Assembly (NCBI GenBank): GCA_039621445.1 | Contig: CP154957.1 | Coordinates: forward strand, 35,036,227-35,100,226 | Source of the DNA: Euglena gracilis | Taxonomy: Eukaryota; Euglenida; Euglenophyceae; Euglenales | DNA: 64,000 bases | Direction: 5' to 3' | Shown: piece by piece, positions 9,525 to 19,304 of the stretch | How the letters are laid out: each line of letters starts with the position of its first letter | Numbering within the stretch: position 1 is the first letter of the stretch | Program-made: the position numbers and the translations under genes | Notes under the pieces: model-generated | Told to the model about the DNA's origin: nothing | Database searches by the model: none | What the model saw: the letters and a program-made list of their open reading frames with translations, nothing else

Positions 9525-10429
9525 GTGTCTTCGATATTTTGCATATTTTTTGTCTCAAAAATACCCACATAGAAGACATTTCCATATATTGCAAAAAACT
9601 CAACAGTCAGAAAACCAATTTCAAATTTTTTTCTGCCCAAAGAATTTTCAATTTTTGGACGGCATAAGTATCCCTCGAAATTCAGTATAGGCACATTTCA
9701 GGGGTCGGAAAAGCAACAGTAAAAATTTTTTTCGGGTCCAACCAGAAAAACACCCCCACGCCCGTCACCGAGGCGGACCTATAAATTTCACAAAAAAGGG
9801 GGAGAGCTCGCTAGGATGCTCGATGGGATGGGGCGGAGGGAAAACCCTGGCACCGCACTTTATTTCCGGTGGTTTCGCTCGGCTTGCTTTGGTGCGCTTG
9901 GTGGGGTTCCCCTGCCAAGTGCCTTTGTCGCCCGGGCTGGCTGATTCCGAATCTTTCTCGGCTTCAGGGACGAGGAAAAAGCTTCACGTCAACTTCAAAA
10001 AAAAGCAGCCAAATACTCACCAAAAAAATTGGGAGCAAACATTCGTTCAAAATCAAAGATTCAGAACCTGAATTGGGTATTTCAACTTTCAAGTCGAGTT
10101 CAATGAAAAAAGACTCAGCAGAAATTGAACTTTGGGCGTGGGAAGCTTAACAAAAAGCATTGGGCCGCACCCGGAAAACATGGGGTGCAGACTCAGCTTG
10201 GCAGACCGTGCCGCCTCCCTCCCTACCCTCCTTAAAACGAATTTACAAAATCCGTTAGCTGTTCCATAGACCACTTTGTAAAAAAAATTCCAGACGGCAG
10301 AAGCCAGCTGCAGTTAGACAGCAAAGCACCCAGCGTCAGTGGCATACGCCCAGTCGCCTGCGCAACATGTGGCCAGCAGATTTGGAAGTGGGATAATCGT
10401 ACTGCCTCGAAGACAACCGACAAGGGAGG
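9525..10429. other. No gene seen between DIRS copies A and B
   Basis: About 900 bases without a credible ORF. From 9530 to 9780 the sequence is AT-rich. From 9780 to 10430 it is mixed, with short frames that share no motif with the flanking elements. It may be flanking host DNA or further element decay. Confidence 0.35.
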
Positions 10430-11525
10430 AAGGGACACCGAGGGCGAAGCACAAGGCTCCGCAATTTACCCTTGTGAGGTTGTTCGCCGGCGGTGTTGTG
10501 TGGATTGTTTGGTTTGCTGGGCTAGGAGTCCCTGCTTAGTGCCTTTTTCGCCGGAAAGTAACAGAGTCTCGAACGAAGAAGAACGAAGAAGAAAATTCAA
10601 CAGCATAAGAATATCCAGGAGGACACGATCGTGACTAGTATCAATTCACAAGCCAATTATCAATTTCAAATTTGAATTCAAAGAACAATGCAGTGGAGAA
10701 GAAATTGGAATCGAATACTCTACGTGAACTATCTGGAACAGCAGTCGGCGCAGCAGCTGGAGAACCTGGAGGTGCGGACGAAACGTGGTGAACCGTGGCC
10801 ATCCCTTCCCCCCAGATCCCAAATCAAAAATTTCCCAGAATCAACCCCCACCCAGTGACGGCCACAGACTGTGGACCACAGTGGTCAGAAAGACCAGAAG
10901 CACAAAGGAACCTCCAGCCCAATACGTGCAGACACCTGGGCATTGAGGCCCCAAAAACCAAGCAAGATGGGACAAAAGAAACCCGCAGGACTCCAGAAGC
11001 ATGTCCCACAAGTCCAACCAGCTGCCAGGATATATGTCAGGCAAAAGTGGGGAAGATGGAATCAAGGACAAGGTGGTGGCCATGGAGGCCAATTTACAAG
11101 CAACTCCACACAATAAGGGAAGAAAGGTCTGTCAAATCCTCCCAATTTGTTCAATTTTTGAACAGCCTCTCACAGGGGCAGAGGGGGCGGCACAGCAGCC
11201 CCACCCCAGATTTACAATGTAGCTGGAGACCAAGGAAAAGCGGAGCCCCACGGAGGGGAGACAAAGGACACAGAGGTCAGAATTTTATTCAAGGTCATTT
11301 GCACGGCCATGGAGGCCAACAAGTGCAGGTCAACGGAGGCCAGCTTTTACAGGGCCACGGAGGCAAGAATTTATCATGCCAGGCAGACCGACAAGGGAGA
11401 AAGGGACACCGAGGGCGAAGCACAAAGACCTTGTGAGGCCATGCCTTGCTCGCCGGCGGTTTTGCTTGGATTGTCTGCTGCGTTGGGTTAGGAGGTCCCG
11501 CTTAGTGCCGCCTCGCCCGACTTGG
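10430..11525 (+). mobile_element. Internally deleted DIRS-type element, copy B
   Basis: This plus-strand copy has a terminal repeat at each end (10430-10560 and 11385-11525), both containing 'gaagcaca' followed by 'ttgtgagg', 'cgccggcgg' and '(t/c)gcttagtgcc'. Between them lies only a Gag-like frame (10795-11436). RT, RNase H and recombinase are missing, so it is a short non-autonomous derivative of about 1.1 kb. The two ends here are in direct orientation. Confidence 0.6.
10795..11436 (+). pseudogene. Gag-like ORF of DIRS copy B
   Basis: A 213-codon frame with a Gln/Lys/Gly-rich tail containing repeated HGHGG and GQ words, comparable with the GHGGHNS repeats of copy C (15984-16268). The shared PVTATD...QWSE block identifies it. 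No ATG opens the frame in the window, so it is probably 5'-broken. Confidence 0.5.
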
Positions 11526-11799
11526 CTGACGATGCTGTTCCGACTTGGCGACGTGACGTCTTGCCCCCCGGGGGGTCCCCCCCCCTCTCCCCCCCTGCCC
11601 CCCATTTTCTGACCGAGGCTTTTGAACACGAATTTTATTTTACGGGTGGGGGGTCTGGCTCACAAGGTCTTTGTGCTTCGCCCTCGGTGTCCCTTCCTCC
11701 CTTATCGGTCTGCCTCGAGGGAGTACGAGACACCTCGGGTTCCGCACTTTGCCCTTGTGAGGCCAGATTGTGCACTGAAATTAGGGGGGGGGGCATTTT

Positions 11800-12560
11800 C
11801 CAGGGAACCTTGGGCACCAATTCGTTGATAATGGGCTGTAAAGCCTCCACCCCCCTCCACTGGCCAGTCTTACAAACTTCTTTGGCAGAAAGGCCCAAGT
11901 TTTTGAGGAAACCAACTCCTGCCCGTCTGGAGGAGTGGGCCCCCCACACCTGGGGGTCACCCCATGCTTGGCCAAAAAATCTTTTGTGATAGAAGCAACA
12001 GTGTCTGCACTTACGGCCCTGAAGGGGGGTTTTAATGAAACAAGACAGGTCTGACGAATGAACGTGTAGCAGCCACATAAAACATCATTAAATGAAAGGA
12101 GCTTATTTGCGGACATTGGGGGATGGACACCACTCTTTCCCACTTGTGAAACTTTTGGCCTTTACGTTTAATTTTAATGTAGGGTGCCCTACCCAAAACA
12201 CTGGTGGTTCGTTTGACTTGTGCCAAGTCAGAGGATCGATATAAACAGAGAATTCGTGAGAAAAAATCAGCTGGGTACGCAACGTACAAATATCAGTGGG
12301 CATAGGGGCATTGGCCAGCCCCAGGAGGATTGGGAGGGGATCCCAAAATGCCCCATATTTTCTCCAGGGTTTGGTTCCAGAGCCTCTTGTCGGGGGTCAA
12401 TAGGGTGTGGAATCTCAGCCCACCAAACCCAAAAAAACCAAACCCAGGAATCAAAAGCATGGCGCTGTATGCATTACGGGCTTGGGCCTTTGAAAATTGG
12501 AATAATTGTATTAAAGCGTCAGCCACTTGGTCAGTGGTGGCTTCAGGGGGGGGGGGCACC
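11800..12560 (-). pseudogene. Tyrosine recombinase of DIRS copy C
   Basis: The N-terminal core-binding part (12559-12293) has DALIQLFQF, ARNAYSAMLL and LRFHTLL, the pattern seen in DIRS/phage-type tyrosine recombinases. The catalytic part (about 12000-11830) has WGAHSSRRAGVGFLKNLG, then VCKTGQWRG, matching the 'HslRraGatfla..Gl...vk.lGrW' block with the second catalytic Arg. The expected catalytic Tyr position reads Ile in this copy (ALQPII). The two halves are in different frames. Such enzymes would insert the circular cDNA without a target duplication. Confidence 0.72.
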
Positions 12561-13231
12561 CATGTGTTCCAAAATTACACACAGAAGTGCAAAAGCACTC
12601 TGATAAAGCTTTAAACGGGGGTTTCTCCCCAAGAAAAACTTTAATGGTTTTAACCTGAATTTGTTTTCCCTCAAAAATTTGCCTGAGAAAATCATTCAAA
12701 GCAGGGGCCACCTGGGGGGGTGGCATTTGTTCCCCCCTGCAATTGGTGAACATACCCCTGTAGGGGGTGATTTTTAGGTAGGGGGTCCCTGAAACTTTCA
12801 TTTTTATTAATTGGGGCCACCAGGTGGCTGAATCCCATTAGGGGGTGACCATCAAAACTTTGGTCTGTGGAAAGATTTTCAACCTGGGGAGTATTGACCA
12901 GGGGGGTTTTGCATAAACGTCCCCCATGTTGTCCAGTGGACGTTGTAGTGCATTTACTGCTGTGGCGTCCCAATTAGGCCACCTGGCCACGAAATTGGAC
13001 TTTTTTTGTTGCCCGGGGAGGCAAATAAATCTGTTTCCAAATTTATGAAACTTTGGAATTGCTGTCTTAAACATTAAAATAGTTGGTGGTCTAAAGAATA
13101 AGCCCCCCTTTCCATTTCCCATCTGCTTATGGGGTCTGCTGGCATTCCTTTGAAGGCACCCAGTTGACTTGGAGGTTTACTTGTTGCTCCATGCACCATT
13201 TAAAAATGGTCTTAGCATTTTGTTGAAGGGG

Positions 13232-13510
13232 TCATTTCTGCCCCCCCCCCTTTTTCAGGTAATAGTAGATAACCTGGTTGTCCACTGACAAGGAAACTGT
13301 TTCCCCAGGTTTTCTCAAACTTTTCACAGTGTTTATTGCTGCACTGAGCTCCTTTACATTGATGTGTAAAATGCAGTCTTTTCTCCAAAATTCTTGCACA
13401 ATTTCTCCTGTGTGGATGTCCAGCCCCCCCCCCCCCCCAGGCGTGGGTGCTGCTGTCTGAGCGAAACTCCCTGGTTGCATTTTGTGGGAAGGGTTGCCCC
13501 CCCAGGTGTC
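13232..13510 (-). pseudogene. RNase H of DIRS copy C
   Basis: The frame reads LLDTWGGNPS, later EFWRKDCILHINVKELSAA and SLSVDNQVIYYYL, parallel to copy A. It sits directly after the RT thumb region, as expected for the RT-RNase H order. It terminates at a G-rich run near 13240. Confidence 0.75.
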
Positions 13511-13659
13511 CAATAGAGTTTTTATTTCACTTAATTGGGCCTTGGTTTCCTGGGAGATGGGATTTTTTGAGTCCCAGGGGGCTGTGGACTTTGCCACCAA
13601 AAAAAATGGCAGGGTGTCTGTAAAAGCCCTTAAAAAGGGCAGGGCCATCAAATTGCATC

Positions 13660-14464
13660 TTATTTGACCCAAAATGGCGGCCACCGCCTTTTTGACATGT
13701 ATTGTTTTTTCACGATTTTTCCCAGCTCCTTTTTTATAGTTTGGACTTTCTGGGGGGGCACTTGTAACTTTCCTTCCTGGTAGTTCAGTTGGAAACCCAG
13801 ATGGGTTACCACCTGGGTGGGCTGCAGGGTAGACTTTTTCACATTGATTTTGAATCCTCAGTTCAGCATGTCTTTGACATCTGTGTTCAGGTGACTTCAC
13901 AAAATGTTTTGGGTGGGGGCCACCAGTAAAATGTCGTCCAGGTAAATAAAGACCTGAATGTCCCTTTTTCTCCACAATTCTTCGAATGTTTTCATTACTG
14001 ACATGAAAATTTGGGCATTACATTTAGCCCGAAGCAACCTGTTTCAAATTCCAGGTCTGCCCCCCTACCTGATGCATTAAAAATGGCCTGAGGCCGGGAC
14101 TTAATGGAATATGGAAATAGGCATCCTTCAGGTCTATTTTTTGCTGCCCAGTTGCCTTTTTTCAAAACTGGAAAATGTGCTGGATATGATCCAGCTTGAA
14201 AGGTTTTGCTTGAAATTGCTGACTTATTTCTCTGCGGTCGCTGATCATTCTCCATTTTGTTGTTCCTCCTTCTGTTTTCGAAATTAGAAACCGTGGGATT
14301 AAATGCTGGGTTTCTGAATCCCAAAATCGTTTTATTGACCCAGTTTTTTTGTAATCCAACAGGATTTTTTCTGCCTGGTTCAGATCCAGATTGGCTCTGG
14401 ATTTGGGTGGGTGGACAATTTTGGGGGATTTACCCCGGGGGGGTTGAATTCCATTTTTGATCAA
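13660..14464 (-). pseudogene. Reverse transcriptase of DIRS copy C
   Basis: The N-terminal fingers (14464-14162) read IPRFLISKTEGGTTKWRMI followed by SDRREI, the 'vpKk.g..R.v.D.R..n' motif. Next comes CFGLNVMPKFS (about 14030), then VFIYLDDILLVAP (about 13945), the catalytic YLDD box. Then comes THLGFQLNYQEGKLQVPP (about 13800), the thumb/connection motif of DIRS and Ty3-type RTs. Stops and frameshifts lie between these blocks. Confidence 0.8.
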
Positions 14465-14503
14465 TTGACATGTTGCTGGGGTGTCATTTTTTTGTCCACC
14501 ATT

Positions 14504-16545
14504 TTAGACTTTTATGAAGTCTCTGGTACAGTGGGGTGTCTCCCATTTTTGCTCCATGGAATGTATCTTCCGAACTAGATGATTTTTTTGGTGCTGGGTG
14601 GGGGGTGTTGGACATTGCACCCCTGGTGCCCCTGGGGATTGAGCATTCTCTAAAGGAGGCTGGGGGTGCGTGCATGCTCTGCTCACAGGCTCTATGGTTC
14701 TCCACTTTGTCATTGGTGTTGCCGATTGACATACCAGGGGTCCCTTTTTAGGTCCCCCCTGAGATGCACTTTGGCTTCTGTCTGGTTTAAGGCCTGGCGC
14801 TGCATTCCGCTTCTTGCCCTTTCTTCGGAGCAGCTCCCAATAATTGTCCGACCCCATATTCACTGGGACTTCAAACTTCCGTTTTGTGTTTTCCTTGCCC
14901 TTCCCCTCCCCCTTGGGTTTTCGGCTCCCCTTTCTGGCTGCTGCTGCTGCTGCTGCTTCTGTTGCTGCTCGATTTCGTTCCCAAGAGGTGCTCGGGGTGG
15001 TAAGGGGCCTACTCCTCCACTGCGTGCCGGCGGGTACCGGTGTCACCTGCAGTGGACCCTTTTTACCACCACAGCCGGGTCCCCCTGGGAAGGAAATGCT
15101 TTCCGCTGCTGCTTGCTGGGCTGCTGCTGTTGCTGCTGCTTCCCCGACTCTTTGTACCCACCCTGGGCTCTTTTCTCTTGGTGTGGTTCCCAGTTGTTGT
15201 GTTGCTGTCTCCCGTTGCCGTTCTCAATGGGATGGGCATACGGGCATGAGGTGGTCCTCGCATATGGTAAACTCCCCCCAAAAAATACCCCCCCCCCAAA
15301 TAATACCCCCCCCCAAAAAATCCCCCCCCCCCCTCTTGGGGTCCGACTTCGGCCGCCGAAATAATACCCCCCCCCCCCTGTTCCGGGCCGGAGGCCCGGA
15401 TTTTTGACCTGAAAATGTCGGTAAAAATCACAATCTCTGACAACAAATTATGAAAAAAAATGGTTTTTTCTGGCTCATCTGACCTCCAAAAATGGTAAAT
15501 TTCACAAGAAAGTGCAAAAAATGACCCCAAAGGGCGGTTTTGGGTGCTATTTTGAGTTTTGCGGGACTTCGAAAAATTTCGAAAACTTTTGAAAAAAAAT
15601 ACCCCCCCCAAATAATACCCCCCCCCCCTCGGGCCGGGACTTCGGGCGAAAAAATAATACCCCGGGGGGTATTATTTGGGAGGGGGTTTATCCCATCCCA
15701 TACTTGCACATGCGCTGTTCCCCCGTCGGTCGCTGTCCCCCCCTTGTTTTGGTTTTCACCTGCCATGGGCATTGACAAAGAATGTTGAGGGGGGTTTGCC
15801 CCCTTGTCCTCCACTGCCCCTTTGGGGGCATCCTCCCGGGGCTGCCACAGTACATTGAAACCCCCCCAGAGGCCCCCCAACATTTTAGTGGGCATGGCGC
15901 CAAAGATCAAAGGGCCAACAGGGCCAACGTCAAGAGGGCCAGTAGGGCCAGAATTATCAACAATTTCAAGGCCACTGGGGCCATCAATTATCAGAATGGG
16001 AAAAACCCCAGAAGCTAAAAGGCTGTCCCCCAGCAGGCCCAGGGGCCAATCCTTTTCCCCTGAGAGGATTTGTGATGAAGAAATGGTTGGGGGGGTGTTG
16101 TGGACCTGTCCTGCCCCTGCCAATGGGCATTTGTTTTTGGAATCGGTCACCCTGGCGTTGGCATTGTTGGCCACCCTGGCCTTTGTTCCATCGGTCACCA
16201 TGGTCATTGCTGTTGTGGCCACCATGGCCCAGCTTGCTGTTATGACCCCCATGGCCCAGCTTGAACAATGTATTGGTGTAGCTGGGATATGGCCCTCCAT
16301 GGCCCTTTCCGTAGTGGCATGACAGCTGTCTTGGCTTTTGGTTCTTGGCCGTCGGGTTTTTCTGACCACTGTCTGCAAAAGTTTGTGGCTGTCGCTGTGT
16401 GGGTTTCCAGAAACTTTTTCTGGGGGGATGGGAAAGCCACGGATCGCCACGGTTTCATCGCGCCTTCAGGTCGTGCAGCTGTAGCGGCAGCCACTACCTG
16501 TTGCTCAGCGATGCTCTTCTTCGTGTTGGCAATTACATTTTTCAT
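14504..16545 (-). pseudogene. Gag-like region of DIRS copy C, interrupted
   Basis: Three minus-strand frames make up the region. 16545-16240 carries the TATATNFCRQWSE block. 16268-15984 has repeated GHGGHNS units and an Arg/Gln-rich part. 15046-14504 is an Ala- and Lys-rich segment ending just before RT. The middle is split by the element at 15268-15692. Gly/His-rich repeats recall nucleic-acid-binding Gag tails, but no CCHC knuckle is seen. Confidence 0.5.
15268..15692. mobile_element. Small TIR element with AATAATACCCCC motifs, inserted in DIRS Gag
   Basis: The left end reads taaactcccccc and the right end gaggggggttta-like, inverted. Next to each end and inside are repeats of aataatacccccc (plus-strand form at 15280-15320, 15358-15372, 15598-15620, 15655-15662). 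The middle has no ORF of note. A miniature relative is at 31759-31850 and a diverged one at 43876-44075. The ends and insertion in another element fit a MITE-like unit. Confidence 0.5.
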
Positions 16546-16780
16546 TGAAGTCTTGAAATGTCAACAATTTTTGATGTGATATTCTCTACCAGCGTCACCT
16601 GTCGGATAATTTGATTGACTTAACTCTTTCAAATTCAATTGTCAAGGTTCTTGAACTGAAGTACCTTCCTTCTTGGTGTCGAAGGGCAAATTAAGAGTCA
16701 GCCAAGTCCGGCGAAAAATTCCACACAGCACCGCCGGCGAGCAAGGCATGGCCTCACAAGGGAAAAGTGCGGAGCCCGAG

Positions 16781-18405
16781 CACATGGGCGCTGTGTGCTG
16801 ATTTTCCAAGCCAGAGCTTTCCGGCCAGCCGCTGCATCCATAAAGGCTCAAATACGCTCAAATAGTTGCTGCCTGGAACGGCTTGGCGAAAACCCTCCGC
16901 CCACTTGCTGCTGAAATCTTTTTTCCCCGCCGTTGTGGTGCAAGGAAGTTCGTTTGCTTTTGAAGAGCAGACCAGACCGTCCGGAGAGGGTGCCCAACCT
17001 AACTCTCTTCCATCCTGGACCCCATTTGTGGCCAAAAAAGGCCAAACGCCAATTTCACTTTCCGACGAGAATCGGTCAACAATCTCTCGATTGATAACTG
17101 TTGATGGTAAACCCACTGTCCTTCCTCAAGCTAAAAATTCCAAATTGACCAAACAACATGAAACCCAAATAAATCCAAACAAATTGAGGGCAATGCTGCG
17201 TGTGAAAGCAAACCAACAAATGAGGAAGAATGCAAATTAAAACTGTACAAAAATATTGTGCAGACAGCAGGGACAGAAATCAAACATTCAGCACACCAAA
17301 TTCCTGAGAGAAGCTTCGGTGAGAAAACACAACAAATCTCACTCTGGTGAAACACCCCAAAAATCAACTACCAACCAACAGCTCGCAAACTCGCCTGGAA
17401 AAATGAACTTTGGTGCCCCTGTTGGGCAATTGTCGAGCGACAAATGGTCCGTACAGGGGTGGGGGAAAATATCATACGTTATAATTTCCCACTGGAAAAT
17501 GGTCAACAAAAATCAATGGTGATGGACCTTGGGACAACGGGGAATGACAATCGCCAGGGTGTGACACCCTCTGGGGGGTGGAATCTCCAAGAACTAAGAA
17601 CCTAAAACTGGAAATGATGATTCGATTTGGACATGGACATGGGTTTGGACCTTCTCAGGGACTTTGGTGTGTATAAAGGCTCAAAGGGAATTCCTCAGCA
17701 GCTGATTCTTGCGAGAAGAAGAAGAAGAAGTCGTTATGGTTGAAAACCAGCTATTTTGCGAATCCTGCAACATGCAGATTATTGGTCTTCACTGCAGGCC
17801 TGCAAAAATATGGGAGTCTAAGATCCCCGATGAAAAAAAATTCGCTTGCTTCAAATTAGGGGGGGGGTGACAAAAACAATCCTTTCGATCAGCTTATGGT
17901 GCGGCCATCAAAACGAAAAAAAGGTTCACATTTTAGGTGAATGATGTTCTGAGAATGCCAGGATTTCTGCGTCGATCGGGATTCGCTGAGATATCCAAAT
18001 CGAAAGAAGCCACGGAGTCAAGGCAAATTTCCAGACAAGATTGTCATTTGATGTGAACTTTGAAAGACGTCATATGAAAATTTTCAAAAACTCCCAACCA
18101 GCAAAAAAACACCCTGTAAACACAATTGGTTCCATGTCTTCCACCAAAAGTTTGATAGAATCTCACCAAAATTTTTTTTAAAAACGTCACCCCCCCAAAT
18201 TTGAGCCCCTTTTAAAACTTTGGGTTTTGCAGATCGTTTTTAGGCAAGACAAGCTGGACCAATTATATTTCACTTGACATGTGTACCTCCTGAAAAGTGG
18301 CCAAAGAGCAATCAGGAAAATCTCAAAGCTAAACAACCTTGAGCAATCAAACAACTCAAATTATTTCTGTTCTCCTATCATTTTTGAGACGCTGATTTGG
18401 TAAAT
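16781..18405. other. No recognisable gene
   Basis: Moderate-GC sequence with short frames (for example 16866-17240 plus, 124 codons, Lys/Asn-rich towards its end) that match nothing I know. A tataaagg at about 17675 followed by a gaagaagaagaagaag run at 17717-17732 is promoter-like, but no gene follows. The rest, to 18400, is AT-rich with no sustained frame. Confidence 0.3.
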
Positions 18406-18656
18406 GGCAGCTGGGTGCTTAATGCCCCTATTCCCAGGGGGGTCGGAAAATTTTTTTGTGTTATTGATGGAAAGGGTTAGGGTTAGAAGAAAGACCTAAC
18501 TTTAGGCCAAATTTATAGATTAATGTTAGTTGTACGAGTGAGGCCGATCTCCTAACCCTAACCCTGTTCCATCAATAACCCAATTCTTTTCGCCGACCCC
18601 CCTGGGAATGCTCAATGCCCCCCCCCCCCGGGGGGGCATTAAGCATTCCAGCTGCC
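18406..18656. repeat. Fold-back element with telomere-like (TTAGGG) heptamers in its arms
   Basis: The left arm begins ggcagctgggtgcttaatgc and the right arm ends gcattccagctgcc, its inverse. Inside both arms are (reading inwards) a cccaggggggtcgg word, a ttattgatgga word and a gggttagggttag/ctaaccctaaccc pair. The loop between about 18490 and 18550 is unique. No ORF is present, so it looks like a non-autonomous TIR element. Confidence 0.7.
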
Positions 18657-19304
18657 AGTAAAGGAGGACAGCTTGGTCCAAATTAAATAAATATACGCCG
18701 AAACCCAAATTTAAGCACACTCGAATTTAAGAGGCGATTCCCTTGCTTGGGTGGATCAGCCGAAACCCAAATTACTGAATGGGGGGGACCAATGACAAAT
18801 GGAGGGGGGGGGGGTACGACATCAAAAGAACAAATTTCAATTAAAATAATTATTTAAATTGATTTTAATTGAAATTAATATTGAACATGAAAATAACTGA
18901 CCAGTATCATTGACCTTGGCATTTCCTGTCCACAATGGTTCCCAAGTCATGCGGATCATCATAGACGCAGGAGGTTGCACAGCACTCAATAATTTCCAGT
19001 GAACACAATGATGCCCAACAATGGTTCAAAGAAACTGGAGCCATCACCATCCTCCTGTGGCGACCCCCCAAAACACAAGCACTTCCCCTGTATTCTTTGG
19101 CAGCGAGGAGCGACCTGTGCCAATCAGACCCGTTCTCGGCCTTCACACACATTTCGGCACCATCAGGAAGAAGCCCACCCGTGGCTGTTTTTTTTGGGGA
19201 GGGGCATTGCCAAGCCTCACGGAGGGAGGGGCCCGTTTTGCCGACAACCACCACTCTGCCACCACAGTGGCCGACATAGCTCAGGGGACACCGGAGAATG
19301 TCGC
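18657..19304. other. 3' flank of the AIM24-domain gene, no other gene seen
   Basis: AT-rich stretches (for example aattattt near 18845-18860) and G-runs alternate. A minus-strand frame (18907-20049) overlaps the last exons but contains no second domain. Polyadenylation of the minus-strand gene would fall here, but no clear signal was identified. Confidence 0.35.

Larger units (their letters stand above)
6400..9530 (-). mobile_element. Degenerate DIRS-type retroelement, copy A
   Basis: On the minus strand this block contains, in element order: Gag-like remnants (9394-8627), reverse-transcriptase remnants (about 8400-7400), an RNase H segment (7317-6943) and a segment typical of the region after RNase H (about 6882-6640, with a tDRFv.-like motif). 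It is collinear with and clearly homologous to copy C at 11640-16780. No frame crosses a whole domain, so the copy is dead. The recombinase end is absent. Its upstream end carries the terminal repeat at 9413-9524. Confidence 0.72.
11640..16780 (-). mobile_element. DIRS-type retroelement, copy C (near full length, decayed)
   Basis: Minus-strand order is terminal repeat (16780-16690), Gag-like frames (16545-14504, interrupted by another element), RT (14464-13660), RNase H (13510-13232), a linker domain (13122-12838), tyrosine recombinase (12560-11800) and terminal repeat (11770-11640). Possession of RT plus a tyrosine recombinase instead of a DDE integrase defines DIRS/Ngaro-like elements. I saw no DAM-methylase-like domain. 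Frames break many times, so this copy is inactive, but the YLDD catalytic box is still readable. Confidence 0.8.

Noticed and set aside
11622-11989. Plus-strand ORF next to DIRS copies
   Set aside because: It is antisense to the recombinase frame and terminal repeat of copy C.
18470-18565. Telomere or chromosome end
   Set aside because: Only two to three TTAGGG-like units in each inverted arm, with single-copy sequence on both sides.
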